From Patescibacteria group bacterium (lineage in GTDB: Bacteria > Patescibacteriota > Minisyncoccia > Phycocordibacterales > UBA918), in contig JAIETH010000002.1 in assembly GCA_019745315.1 (NCBI GenBank), positions 1 through 32,653 on the forward strand: a stretch of 32,653 bases of DNA. Direction: 5' to 3'. A model generated the notes under the pieces. The model made no database searches, was not told the origin of the DNA, and saw only the letters and a list, made by a program, of their open reading frames with translations. Positions 9,539-19,500 of this stretch are shown one piece after another (the first letter of the stretch is position 1; every line of letters starts with the position of its first letter). Both the position numbers and the translations under genes were made by a program.

Positions 9539-11287
9539 TTAAATAGTATTAATAATTGATCGATGTAATAAAATTGCTGCGAGAACCACGCCCGACTTAT
9601 TTTCAATCAACCACTGTTTTTCATATCGGGTGGTAAGTACCATATTGTACTCACAGAGAAATTCATATGCTGCATCAAAATCCTTGTGAACCTGCGCAGA
9701 GTCTTTTACAAATTGTGCAGCATTAAAACCAAATCCACTTTTTTTGCGATAAATTAATTCTTTAGGAATATATTCTTCGAGCACTTTTTTAAGAGCAGGC
9801 TTTTGAAGCCTCCCATCACTTTCTGAAAAGCGCGACGCTTCTGTGCGAGAGTACGCAAACAACGATGGAGCAAGAAGAGGAACTCTTCCCTCAAGAGAGT
9901 GCTGCATTCCCATAAGATCTAATTTTTGTAATAACATATTTTCAAGATAAAAATCTCTATCAAAAAAGAGTGGGTCGGCACTTTTTTCTTTTATAGATGT
10001 GCGCACAGCATCAAATGATCTTTGCTCAACGGCACCAAATGCAGGTGAACATATAGAGATATAGTATGCAGCAAGATCTATGTGTGACGAAAGTTTTTGA
10101 TAGACTAACCCTTTGCCAGGATGAGCACCTTGTTCTCTATATATATCGAGAAGATTGCTCAAGAAAGGCATCGTGGGCTTTCTGCGCAATACACTATGCC
10201 GAGGATACCCAAAAAACAGCTCGTCACCCCCTTCACCTGAAAGCACCACTTTTACCTCTTTAGCTGCTTGCTTACTTATATACCATGTCGGAAATAAAGC
10301 GATATCTGCAAGTGGTAAAGTAATACTTCGTGTCACATGCCTATACGACTCTTCAAATGCCGCAGTATCAAACTCCGCATACTCCACATGCATCTTGAGA
10401 TGATCTGCTATTTTTTTTCCATACTCATAATCAGCCCCACGACCAGGCATCACCAAGGAGTATGCGCGCAGATCTTTTTTATGTTCTTGTAGCACTGCAG
10501 CAATAAGTGAAGAATCAACGCCTCCCGAAAAAAACAATCCTACCGGAACATCAGAAGCTAAGTGCGCCAATACTGACTCACTCACAATTTCTTTGAGTGA
10601 AGAATCTTTTTCTTCACTAACTGTTTCAAACGATTTCTTTAGTATCGTTCTAGAATCCAAATCAAATTCTATAAAACTCGATTTTTCTACTTGAAATATA
10701 TCTTTATATAGAGTTGTGGGAGAAGGAATATACCCCAATACAAAATACGCCTCCATCCGTTCTGGAACCAATTGCGCGAGAGGATTCAATCCTGGAAGCA
10801 TCTGAAAGAGTGATTTTATTTCAGACGCCCACGTTATACACTCACCGTCAAAATGATAGAAAAGCGGCTTAATCCCCGCATGATCTCGACTTAAAATTAT
10901 TTTTCTATGTCTAAAATCAACAATAGTAGCAGCAAACATTCCTGATAGCTTTTGCCACACATCATTACCATACTTTCTGTAGCCATGAAGAATGACTTCT
11001 GTGTCTGAAGTGGTTATAAATTTATAATCCTTCTCCAGTTCTTTTCGTAATATTTGATAGTTATAAATCTCACCGTTGTATATCAAGGCAATATCTTTTT
11101 CAGGAGTCCACATAGGCTGCATCGATCGCTGATCGAGATCAATGATAGAAAGCCTACGGTGTATAAACGTCACATCCGGAGAAATAAATGTTCCATATCC
11201 ATCCGGACCCCGATGGGACATACCCGACGCAACCGTTGCCACATCGCGCTCGCTTATATTTCTTGTTGTCCCTGCAATGCCGCACAT
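9539..11287 (-). CDS. asnB: Asparagine synthase (glutamine-hydrolysing), AsnB-type
   Basis: N-terminal MCGIAGTTRN with Cys2 nucleophile, MSHRGPDGYGT, LIYNGEIYNY; PP-loop VGLFFSGGVDSSLIAAVL; VVLSGEGGDELFFGY. Confidence 0.95.
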   Translation of the reverse strand: MCGIAGTTRNISERDVATVASGMSHRGPDGYGTFISPDVTFIHRRLSIIDLDQRSMQPMWTPEKDIALIYNGEIYNYQILRKELEKDYKFITTSDTEVILHGYRKYGNDVWQKLSGMFAATIVDFRHRKIILSRDHAGIKPLFYHFDGECITWASEIKSLFQMLPGLNPLAQLVPERMEAYFVLGYIPSPTTLYKDIFQVEKSSFIEFDLDSRTILKKSFETVSEEKDSSLKEIVSESVLAHLASDVPVGLFFSGGVDSSLIAAVLQEHKKDLRAYSLVMPGRGADYEYGKKIADHLKMHVEYAEFDTAAFEESYRHVTRSITLPLADIALFPTWYISKQAAKEVKVVLSGEGGDELFFGYPRHSVLRRKPTMPFLSNLLDIYREQGAHPGKGLVYQKLSSHIDLAAYYISICSPAFGAVEQRSFDAVRTSIKEKSADPLFFDRDFYLENMLLQKLDLMGMQHSLEGRVPLLAPSLFAYSRTEASRFSESDGRLQKPALKKVLEEYIPKELIYRKKSGFGFNAAQFVKDSAQVHKDFDAAYEFLCEYNMVLTTRYEKQWLIENKSGVVLAAILLHRSIINTI

Positions 11288-11288
11288 A

Positions 11289-12410
11289 CTATGTATTTAA
11301 AATATGAGCAATTACACGCTCTGCCTTACACTTCCAACTATAGCGCGAAACAAATACTGCTGCGTCTTCGGCTACTGCGTCGTACAGAGCAGGATTCAGA
11401 AGAACCTTGTTGATAGCTTCTGCCCATAAAGCCACATTTCCCGGCTCGACAAAGACTACCTCTTTTTCAGATACCACGGATGTTATAGAAGGGAGCTTAG
11501 ACGCAACAACGGGTCGTTTTGAAGCAAGATACTCAAACAGCTTTATAGGCGAAGTGGAATATTCGGAATGTGAATTCAAAGGAAGGTTCGGCAACACACA
11601 TACATCAGCAGAAGCAAGATATGCGGGAATAGAGCTTGGTAGCTGATGCTCAAAAAAAACTACATTGTCTTGACGCATTCCCTGCTCCATATCGTGGTGA
11701 TCTTTTTTACTTCCCCCAACAAATACAAAGATGTATTGCGTAAGTATTTTTGCAACATCAAAAATAACAGTCGCCCCTTTCCAGTCATATAGGTGGCCTG
11801 AATATAAAATAATTTTTTTATCAAGCGGTAAGCCGAGAGATTTGCGAGCCTCATTTTTCGACATATTTCCCTGAAATTTTGAAGCATCAAAACCATTTGG
11901 AACTAAGAGTATTTTATCCTCTCTAATCCCATACTCCCGGACACACGAAGCACGCGCCCACTCATTAGTGACAGCCACATGACTCACACTCCTACACAGA
12001 AATGAATGAAACCTGTGATTTTTTTGAGGAAAGTCGTGCATTTCATATAGTGTCTTTTTTCCGAGAAGTCCAAAAAAAATGAGTGGGAATGGTTCTCGAG
12101 AATAGAGTGCGTCATACCGAGAAAAGAGAATGTGAACAGACGCAGAGAGAGAAAAAGTTAACATGTTGATCCAAAAACCTATGCGTGTGTTCCTGAAAAA
12201 ACGGAGAGACCAGACTGATCGATAGGCAAAACTATTTTTTGGTATCCCGTAATAACTCCAGAGATCCTGCGTGATTGTGTTTGGAGAATACGTACCGATG
12301 AGCGTAGCATCTACCCCTTCTTTCGATAGATGATACACAGTATTTACCATCTGTAAGCCATATGCTTTTTCGGTAGGAAGCCGCATATGCGTTAGATAGC
12401 CTAATTTCAT
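11289..12410 (-). CDS. Glycosyltransferase family 4
   Basis: KIILYSGHLYDWKGATVIFDVAKIL...SADVCVLPNLPLNSHSEYSTSPIKLFEYLASKRPVVASKLPSI. Confidence 0.88.
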   Translation of the reverse strand: MKLGYLTHMRLPTEKAYGLQMVNTVYHLSKEGVDATLIGTYSPNTITQDLWSYYGIPKNSFAYRSVWSLRFFRNTRIGFWINMLTFSLSASVHILFSRYDALYSREPFPLIFFGLLGKKTLYEMHDFPQKNHRFHSFLCRSVSHVAVTNEWARASCVREYGIREDKILLVPNGFDASKFQGNMSKNEARKSLGLPLDKKIILYSGHLYDWKGATVIFDVAKILTQYIFVFVGGSKKDHHDMEQGMRQDNVVFFEHQLPSSIPAYLASADVCVLPNLPLNSHSEYSTSPIKLFEYLASKRPVVASKLPSITSVVSEKEVVFVEPGNVALWAEAINKVLLNPALYDAVAEDAAVFVSRYSWKCKAERVIAHILNT

Positions 12411-12411
12411 A

Positions 12412-13020
12412 CTAGGGCTTTTTTATTACCTCAAGCTCCCAAATTACTATTTCAGCGGGGAACAAAAGAGAGAGATGAGAATCGTATAGATCTTGGTGAC
12501 TATATAAAAAGTTTTTGAAAACACGTATGAAAGGATTTTTTGATGGCTGTGGCCACCCATACCAGAAACCAATTTTTGTAAAACGCTTTTGTGTATATGC
12601 ATAACTAGCTACGCCTGAGTCTGATTCCAGAAATGCATCCATCGTCTTTGAGGTAAAAAAATGCTTATGAGTGGGATCACTAAATGCGTCCACGCTTCTA
12701 AAATATGGCACCGTGATCACTACGCGTCCATTCGGTTTGAGCACACGCCACACCTCACTCATAGCGGAAAGCTGATCAGTGAGGTGCTCAAACACATTAT
12801 GTCCATACACCACATCAAAGCTATTGTCCTCATACGGCCACGGCGTTACATCCAAATCATGAACAACATCAACGCCCGGCAGCGGCAAGATATCGATAGT
12901 GGTAGCTCCTGGTAGCACTCGAGAGCCAGAACCTACATGCAACACCTTTTCTCCGTTAGAAAAAATATTTTTGGTAGTAATTCCTGTCGAGGTATAAATT
13001 CTCTCTGCGTATGATTTCAT
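12412..13020 (-). CDS. Class I SAM-dependent methyltransferase
   Basis: VLHVGSGSRVLPGATTIDILPLPGVDVVHDLDVTPWPYEDNSFDVVYGHNVFEHLTDQLSAMSEVWRVLKPNGRVVITVPYFRS. Start moved from 13083 to the internal Met (MKSYAERIY) because the long form overlaps the upstream CDS by 62 nt. Confidence 0.87.
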   Translation of the reverse strand: MKSYAERIYTSTGITTKNIFSNGEKVLHVGSGSRVLPGATTIDILPLPGVDVVHDLDVTPWPYEDNSFDVVYGHNVFEHLTDQLSAMSEVWRVLKPNGRVVITVPYFRSVDAFSDPTHKHFFTSKTMDAFLESDSGVASYAYTQKRFTKIGFWYGWPQPSKNPFIRVFKNFLYSHQDLYDSHLSLLFPAEIVIWELEVIKKP

Positions 13021-13021
13021 A

Positions 13022-13669
13022 TTATTTCTTTTCGAGTATATAGAATCGTTCTTGCGGCTTTTGGAAAATAGAAAATTCTTCACGTATTGTGAATCGTTCT
13101 TGTATTATGTGACGCACTTTTTTAGCAGAATACCCCTTTTTCCCAATCTCCCAATAATGGAAACCATCAAATACATGCGCAATTGGACGAGGAAGTACTG
13201 CGTGAGCACTAAAAAAACGTAACCCTGGTATTTTGAAAGCAAGATTCAGATGAAAACCATACTGAGGAATATCGAGCAAAACATACTTCCTACTTACTCG
13301 ATGTAATTCGGCAAGTGTCTGTGAGAAAGATTCAAAGGGTATATGTTCGAGCACCTGAAATGCTGACACTACATCAAATGAATTGTCGGCGACGGGAATC
13401 TTTTCAGTCCCGAGGTTAACTCGGTAATCTGCATGAATGTCATCAGCATGATCTGCCGACTTATACGCAATACCATTCTTTTCCATATACCACCCATACA
13501 AACCATCGCCTGGCCCAATCTCCAAGACATTTGTAGGCGCTAGCTCGAGCGTTTTTTTAATCTGAATATAGTAGCAGGCCCACCGAGCCATCTTCATATA
13601 TTTTGAAAAATCGTAGTGTGAGCTATCTGCTTGCTTCATAAGGTAATACTTAGATTGTAACTCTCTCAA
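13022..13669 (-). CDS. Class I SAM-dependent methyltransferase
   Basis: VLEIGPGDGLYGWYMEKNG...IPVADNSFDVVSAFQVLEHIPFESFSQTLAELHRVSRKYVLLDIP. Confidence 0.87.
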   Translation of the reverse strand: MRELQSKYYLMKQADSSHYDFSKYMKMARWACYYIQIKKTLELAPTNVLEIGPGDGLYGWYMEKNGIAYKSADHADDIHADYRVNLGTEKIPVADNSFDVVSAFQVLEHIPFESFSQTLAELHRVSRKYVLLDIPQYGFHLNLAFKIPGLRFFSAHAVLPRPIAHVFDGFHYWEIGKKGYSAKKVRHIIQERFTIREEFSIFQKPQERFYILEKK

Positions 13670-13721
13670 GACGACAGTAGTTGCAACGAAACGAGTATAT
13701 CATACGCATGGAGCCGCTCTC

Positions 13722-14372
13722 TTAATCAGGAGTCGCTATAACCACAAGCGTTTCATAAAACTTTTTAGTTCTTTTTGAAAGGAGCCAATATATACCATTG
13801 AGAATTTTTTTCTTCAGACTCTCGGTGTGCAAGTCGCCCAGAGTATACAGGACTCCAAATTTTCGTATTCCCCACCCGCACTTCTCAAAGAGAGTATTGA
13901 GGGTTGGTCGATTGAAGTACGCTGTGTGATCAGAATTAGTTGGTGGCTCGCTTCGCGAAAGCTTCCCTGCAAGAACAAAGAGGTTGAAGGCATTCGGCGT
14001 TGAGACAATCAATTTCCCGCCTGGTGCAAGATGTTTTTTGGCTTGATCCAACATGAGCCCTACATTGGTCACATGCTCAATCAAATCGAGCGCGAGAATA
14101 ACATCAAACTTTTCTTTAAATTCAAAACTCTCTACATTTGCTCGTTGGTATCGTTCTTTGTTTTTAAGCGCCGCATCATCATAGACCAAATCTACTCCCC
14201 ATACATGAGGAGTAATATCCTGAATAATACGATGCGGCCACGTTGTTTTATCAGCTGTATGTGCCTGCCCCCAAAAACCTAAGTCCAATACCTTATCTTC
14301 TGGTTTTATAGACGCACGCAGAAGCGCCTCTTTATCATAATATGCATCTACTGGGATGACGCTCCAATTCAT
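13722..14372 (-). CDS. Class I SAM-dependent methyltransferase
   Basis: EDKVLDLGFWGQAH...FDVILALDLIEHVTNVGLMLDQAKKHLAPGGKLIVSTPNAFNL. Confidence 0.87.
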   Translation of the reverse strand: MNWSVIPVDAYYDKEALLRASIKPEDKVLDLGFWGQAHTADKTTWPHRIIQDITPHVWGVDLVYDDAALKNKERYQRANVESFEFKEKFDVILALDLIEHVTNVGLMLDQAKKHLAPGGKLIVSTPNAFNLFVLAGKLSRSEPPTNSDHTAYFNRPTLNTLFEKCGWGIRKFGVLYTLGDLHTESLKKKILNGIYWLLSKRTKKFYETLVVIATPD

Positions 14373-14380
14373 AAAAGAGA

Positions 14381-15460
14381 TTATACTCGAGTGCTATAAA
14401 AAGACATAATTCTACCTATAAGCCCTCGAAGACCGTGACCTTGAACAACTATATCTCGCAACGAAGCTGATAGCTCAATCCTTTCTCTCTCTGGCATCTC
14501 TGCTATTTTTTTTATAGCATCCTCAAATGCTTCTGGTGTTCCGTGAATAATGGACAAAGAGTTTGAGTAGAGCGGCAATGTATCACCCATCAAGTCTACA
14601 TACGACTCGTTGGACGATACTACAATAAGTCCTACTGCCATAGCCTCAAGCAACGCTTTGTCGAGGCTGTTATTTTTATATGCATTTACAAAAACCGTAT
14701 GTTTCTGCAAAACCAGAGGTAGATCAGTATTTTGTACAGGACCTTCCCACACAATACAATCCGCAATTTCTAATTCTTCTATTCTCTTTTTTAAATACTT
14801 TTCATACTCTCTATCTTTTGAAGTCAAAGGTTCCCCAACGATTGTAAGCGATACAGGCACTGTATCTTTTTTAAGAAGCGCCACTGCCTCAATGAGACAC
14901 GCGATATCCTTTGACTCTGAAATCCTACTGACGGTAATAAGTTTCATTGAACCATCTGTTCCTAACTCATTATTTGTGGCACTCGGAAGAAATCGGTCTG
15001 TATCGATTCCTTGCCCCACAATATGAATTTTGGGAGATTGAATACGCAGCCCTTGAGGAGTAGATGTAAATAAGTGATGTACGAGCACAGCACTGATTCG
15101 CAACTTGAGTGTCACCGCACCATGTGCGTACCACATCCCTATATCCTTTTTAAATAAACGCCATACAAAACCCCCGAGAATCACATACTCAGGATTCATA
15201 TGAACAAAAACTGCGTCATATTTTTTTCTAAGAGAAATACTGTATTTAAAGAATAGAAATATCCTATGTAATTTTGAGGAACCACGCTCCTTGCCCAGAG
15301 AATGAACGGTTACGTTTTGAGGAAGACTATGTTTCCCTTCTTTAAGACATACCACCTCAACCGACTCATACTGACGCCCACATTCGGCGATCCATTCATG
15401 AAAAAAGCCGAGCACTGAGTCCGACATGTCTACCACCTGCGTGCAAATAAGGAGCTTCAT
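14381..15460 (-). CDS. Glycosyltransferase family 4
   Basis: MKLITVSRISESKDIACLIEAVALLKKD...SLDKALLEAMAVGLIVVSSNESYVDLM. Start moved from 15604 to MKLLICTQ because the long form overlaps the upstream CDS ending at 15462. Confidence 0.85.
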   Translation of the reverse strand: MKLLICTQVVDMSDSVLGFFHEWIAECGRQYESVEVVCLKEGKHSLPQNVTVHSLGKERGSSKLHRIFLFFKYSISLRKKYDAVFVHMNPEYVILGGFVWRLFKKDIGMWYAHGAVTLKLRISAVLVHHLFTSTPQGLRIQSPKIHIVGQGIDTDRFLPSATNNELGTDGSMKLITVSRISESKDIACLIEAVALLKKDTVPVSLTIVGEPLTSKDREYEKYLKKRIEELEIADCIVWEGPVQNTDLPLVLQKHTVFVNAYKNNSLDKALLEAMAVGLIVVSSNESYVDLMGDTLPLYSNSLSIIHGTPEAFEDAIKKIAEMPERERIELSASLRDIVVQGHGLRGLIGRIMSFYSTRV

Positions 15461-15461
15461 G

Positions 15462-16106
15462 TTATTTAGTCGCCTTAAAATAGTAGCCCATCGGGTATAT
15501 AGACCGAGAACCTGGACGGAAACGAAGAAAAACTTTGTCACACATATATGCAATAGGAGTCGCCACAACTCGCAGAATACGTGGAATAGATAGTATAAAT
15601 ACATTAAGTGCAGCCATACAAGGACCTGCCCCTATCGGTACCACTGTTATATTTTTAAAGGTGTGCGCAGAAAGTATTCTCGCAAGAGCCTCGTCTGTAT
15701 AGCGAAAAAAATCATGCGGGTCTGGATGGTATCTCACCAAAAAAGGCGTAAAGCCGTGAAGGACACCTTCTGTTTTCAGCACCCTCTTCATTTCAGAAAT
15801 GAGGTGGTCATAAGAAAATACATGCTCCAGCACATTGAATACTAAAACCATATCAAAAGTATTTTCTGTGTACGGAAGCGGGTCTTTTTCAAAATCAATA
15901 GTCGACCCTACTTTTGGGTCAAAGATATGCATACGCATTCCCGAAGTACGAGGCACAAAATCGAGATACTTCGTGTTGCTACCACACCCGACATCAAGAA
16001 CCTCTCCGGCAAGCTCGATTTTTTCTAAGTGCGCATTTAAATAAATACGCGCTAACGATTTATCTTTCCATACACCGTATAGTATTTTTTTAATCATGTG
16101 TTCCAT
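15462..16106 (-). CDS. Class I SAM-dependent methyltransferase
   Basis: GEVLDVGCGSNTKYLDFVPR...LPYTENTFDMVLVFNVLEHVFSYDHLISEMKRVLKTEGVLHGFTPFLVRYHPDPHDFFRYT. Confidence 0.87.
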   Translation of the reverse strand: MEHMIKKILYGVWKDKSLARIYLNAHLEKIELAGEVLDVGCGSNTKYLDFVPRTSGMRMHIFDPKVGSTIDFEKDPLPYTENTFDMVLVFNVLEHVFSYDHLISEMKRVLKTEGVLHGFTPFLVRYHPDPHDFFRYTDEALARILSAHTFKNITVVPIGAGPCMAALNVFILSIPRILRVVATPIAYMCDKVFLRFRPGSRSIYPMGYYFKATK

Positions 16107-17236
16107 TCATGTGTCCGAGCCCACGCTCGAGCATAGAGTACGTGGTTCGGAAACACATGTTCTGAATCTCTTTTTTCATTTGCCTTAAAACGAACTCGTG
16201 CTCCTGGATTTTGACTCAACTTTATAAGCGCCTCAGCAAACGCTTTCTCGTCCTGAACTGGAATTATATACCCATGTACACCGTCCACGATACACTCCCC
16301 TGCACACCCCACCTCAGTTGTCACAATAGGCAACCCTGAAAGCATCGCTTCAATAAGTACTCGTCCCCACCCCTCATAGTTTGAAGACAGTGCGTAGATA
16401 TCTGCGGTCTTCATAAGCGAAGAAGGATTCTCTGTCCATGGCATACATACCACAGAATTGCCAAGGCTTTGTCTCTTAATTTCATATGCAATGGTACCCT
16501 CTTCCTCGCCTCGACCCACCAAAATAAGGAGCGCACGCGGGTCAGTCGCATGAAGTTTTGCAAACGCTCGCACAAGCATAGTCAAGTTTTTCTGAGGCAC
16601 TAAACGGGCCATAGAAAGAATGATTACTGAAGCGTCCGGGTATAGCGCCTTGAGATCAACCTTAATCTGAGACTCCCTCCACGCCGCAACATCAGTGTAC
16701 ACAGGCAGCGATACGATTTTTTCTTCAGACACTCCAACAGACATCACATGATCGCGTACTCGGTTCGATACAACGCGCACGCGATCAGCATGGCGTATTA
16801 AAAAAGAAGCGACACCATACCAAACTTTGTTACCCAGACGTTCATTTCTCCAATAGCTACCTGAAAAAATATCACCGTGCTCTTGTATCAGGAGTGGTCG
16901 CCTCGTTATTATTTTCAAAATAAATCCCGCAATACCAGCAGCCAACGGATCCTGTGCAGATATAGTCCACTCCGTGGAGGCAGGATATTGGCGCATGACA
17001 CGCAAACCCGCCTTAACTGCGTCAAAGATCATACCCACACGAAACAGTGAGTGTGTTGGGTGAAGCGTATATTTTTCACTTACAGATGTGACCGTGAGAT
17101 TATGTGCGCGTCGAGAAAACACAATCATATGAAGCGAAGCGACCTGCTCTGCACACATACGCAAGCGGATACGCTCAGGATCATTTTCGGTGAATAAGTT
17201 TCTACCGTATCCAATACTTAACACATGCGTTTTCAT
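16094..17236 (-). CDS. Glycosyltransferase family 4
   Basis: VIILSMARLVPQKNLTMLVRAFAKL...ADIYALSSNYEGWGRVLIEAMLSGLPIVTTEVGCAGECIVDGVHGYIIPV. Confidence 0.92.
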   Translation of the reverse strand: MKTHVLSIGYGRNLFTENDPERIRLRMCAEQVASLHMIVFSRRAHNLTVTSVSEKYTLHPTHSLFRVGMIFDAVKAGLRVMRQYPASTEWTISAQDPLAAGIAGFILKIITRRPLLIQEHGDIFSGSYWRNERLGNKVWYGVASFLIRHADRVRVVSNRVRDHVMSVGVSEEKIVSLPVYTDVAAWRESQIKVDLKALYPDASVIILSMARLVPQKNLTMLVRAFAKLHATDPRALLILVGRGEEEGTIAYEIKRQSLGNSVVCMPWTENPSSLMKTADIYALSSNYEGWGRVLIEAMLSGLPIVTTEVGCAGECIVDGVHGYIIPVQDEKAFAEALIKLSQNPGARVRFKANEKRDSEHVFPNHVLYARAWARTHEWNT

Positions 17237-17240
17237 ATAA

Positions 17241-18362
17241 TTATTTTTTCACAACCTCATTAAACACGACACAAATTCCTTCTACCATTCGGAAAGATGA
17301 AAATGACTGAACACGATCCCATGCAGCGAGAGTCAACGAGACTGCAAGCTCATTTTCAGATGCAACTTTTTTAATAGCTTCCGCAATCGCGCCTGCATCA
17401 TTATGCGTGATCAAAAGCCCTTCTTTTTGATCAGTGATAAGCTCCACATTTCCTCCTACGGGCGTAGTTATAATAGGTACCCTAAGCGACATCACTTCAA
17501 GAAGCTGGTGGGAAAATCCCTCATACCCTGTATTAAGTACAAAAACATCAGCTCCCGATATAGAGCCGGCCAAATCATTTTTCAATTGCGGAGGGAGTAT
17601 TTTGACATATTCATGAAGACCTTTCTCTTGTATATATGAAGCAAGCATTTCTTTCTCGGGCCCGTCTCCAATAATGAAACATTGGATATGTGCAATTGTT
17701 TTTGACGCACGCTCAATAGCGTCAATCAGAGCTCGGAATCCTTTCCACGGAACAAGTCGTCCGATACTTACAACCACAAAACCTGTATACCCAAGCTCTG
17801 AGCGGAGCTCGTTTTTATTAAAAGAATTTTCTGCTGGCGAGAACGCAGTATAGACCACACTCAAACGAGCCTCCGAAACTCTCCAAAGAGAGACAATTTT
17901 TTTCATATAGAGACTTGGAACAACAACCGCATCCGCTCTTCGAGCAACAAACCCTTGAAGAAACCATAGAACTCTAACCATCGGTGGTTGTGATCTGATA
18001 TTTTTGGAAAAATCATCGAGAGTATCTGTAGCCCCATATCGTCCCACAGCTTGTTCCCATGCATAATCTCCTGGAACGCGAAGGATGAATTTTTTTCGCG
18101 CAATGAGAGCAACGATGTATGCCGGCACACCGACACTCACTGGATCAAGCGCATACACAATATCGACACCACGAACTTTTTTGAATAAAAAAACCATATA
18201 CAGCAGGTGACGCACGATCTTGGGATATTTTCGTACGCTACTAAATGGCACCGTGTGGACGAAAATGCCACGCTCAGGCATCTCTCTCTCAAGGATTGCT
18301 GTATGAGTTGCAGGTCCACCAATTTCAGGCGCGTAGAGACCAGTAGCAAGGAGTATCTTCAT
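17241..18362 (-). CDS. Glycosyltransferase family 4
   Basis: MKILLATGLYAPEIGGPATHTAILE...VVVSIGRLVPWKGFRALIDAIERA...ADVFVLNTGYEGFSHQLLEVMSLRVPIITTPVGGN. Start moved from 18434 to avoid overlap with yvcK. Confidence 0.92.
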   Translation of the reverse strand: MKILLATGLYAPEIGGPATHTAILEREMPERGIFVHTVPFSSVRKYPKIVRHLLYMVFLFKKVRGVDIVYALDPVSVGVPAYIVALIARKKFILRVPGDYAWEQAVGRYGATDTLDDFSKNIRSQPPMVRVLWFLQGFVARRADAVVVPSLYMKKIVSLWRVSEARLSVVYTAFSPAENSFNKNELRSELGYTGFVVVSIGRLVPWKGFRALIDAIERASKTIAHIQCFIIGDGPEKEMLASYIQEKGLHEYVKILPPQLKNDLAGSISGADVFVLNTGYEGFSHQLLEVMSLRVPIITTPVGGNVELITDQKEGLLITHNDAGAIAEAIKKVASENELAVSLTLAAWDRVQSFSSFRMVEGICVVFNEVVKK

Positions 18363-18381
18363 ATCAGCTGAGTATAGCATT

Positions 18382-19392
18382 TCAAAGACGCGACTCACTC
18401 TCAATAAGGAGCGCCGCGAGCTTGGCTCCATCATGACGAACGAGACTGCGTTTAATGGTCTCTCCGGATGCGTTTCGTATCATTTCTTTTGCAAGGAAAT
18501 CCCCCCGGACAACGCGCGTTTCATCTCGACCGCTTCCTGCGTCCGGAACAGGGTGCTCTCCTATCGCCGTATACCGCGCAAGCGCTGCGGGAGGCAGAGA
18601 TTCTGTATTGATATATATAGCATCAGGAAAGCGACCTACATACTTCCCAATTTCCGCTACATATTTTGCCGAATCAAATCCCGTTGTTTGACCAAACTTA
18701 CTCATAAGATTGCCGATAAACACAAACGAGCCGCGCGCTTTCTGTATACACGAAGATACATCTCCTACAACAACTGCAGCCAGCAAACTTGTATAGAGAT
18801 CTCCTGGTCCCAAGACAATACAATCAGCTTCAGTAATTGCTTCGCGCACTCCCTCCCCTAAGACCGCAGAGGGAGTCACACTCAAAGACTCAATGATTCT
18901 CTCCCCCCGATCATGGGGTGGCTCATCAATACTCGACTCACCCACAACCTCACTCCCGTCATCATAACGAGCTACAAGAGAAATATGATCAGTCGTGACA
19001 GGAAGCACCTTCCCACGAAGACCCAAGAGACGAGAGAGCGACTCAATCGCATCTTTCTCTCCACCAAGAATATCTGAAAGCGCAACCAAAAGGAGGTTCC
19101 CGAGATTATGACCCGCGAGCCCCTCTCCTTTTGTAAATCGATAGGTAAGCAAAGATCGGAGCGTATGGTGATCAATACGTTCTTCGTCCGATAGAGCAAG
19201 AAGCGCCATGCGCACATCTCCTACCGGTAGTACCCCAAATTCATCGCGTAGCCTTCCCGTCGAACTTCCATTATCCGACATGGCTACCACTGCAGTTATA
19301 TCAACCGAGTCGCTATATCGCTTAAGACCAGAAAGAACTGAGTACGTACCCGTACCCCCTCCGATGACTACAATTTTTTTCTTTCTGTCCAT
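18382..19392 (-). CDS. yvcK: YvcK/CofD-like protein (gluconeogenesis factor family)
   Basis: KKIVVIGGGTGTYSVLSGLKRYSDSVDITAVVAMSDNGSSTGRLRDEFGVLPVGDVRMALLALS...EADCIVLGPGDLYTSLLA. Confidence 0.94.
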   Translation of the reverse strand: MDRKKKIVVIGGGTGTYSVLSGLKRYSDSVDITAVVAMSDNGSSTGRLRDEFGVLPVGDVRMALLALSDEERIDHHTLRSLLTYRFTKGEGLAGHNLGNLLLVALSDILGGEKDAIESLSRLLGLRGKVLPVTTDHISLVARYDDGSEVVGESSIDEPPHDRGERIIESLSVTPSAVLGEGVREAITEADCIVLGPGDLYTSLLAAVVVGDVSSCIQKARGSFVFIGNLMSKFGQTTGFDSAKYVAEIGKYVGRFPDAIYINTESLPPAALARYTAIGEHPVPDAGSGRDETRVVRGDFLAKEMIRNASGETIKRSLVRHDGAKLAALLIESESRL

Positions 19393-19439
19393 GTATAAAA
19401 ATTAACGCACCAACAGTATAACTCTCTATAAAAGAAAAT

Positions 19440-19463
19440 GGTCGCACGCGTGAGCGCCCGACC
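19440..19463 (-). terminator. Possible Rho-independent terminator downstream of the 19501..19896 CDS
   Basis: Minus-strand hairpin GGTCGGGCGC-TCAC-GCGTGCGACC (8/10 pairs) followed by ATTTTCTTTTAT. Confidence 0.45.
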
Positions 19464-19500
19464 GATTATTTCACTTCATTCAACATCACTGTGGCAGGGC

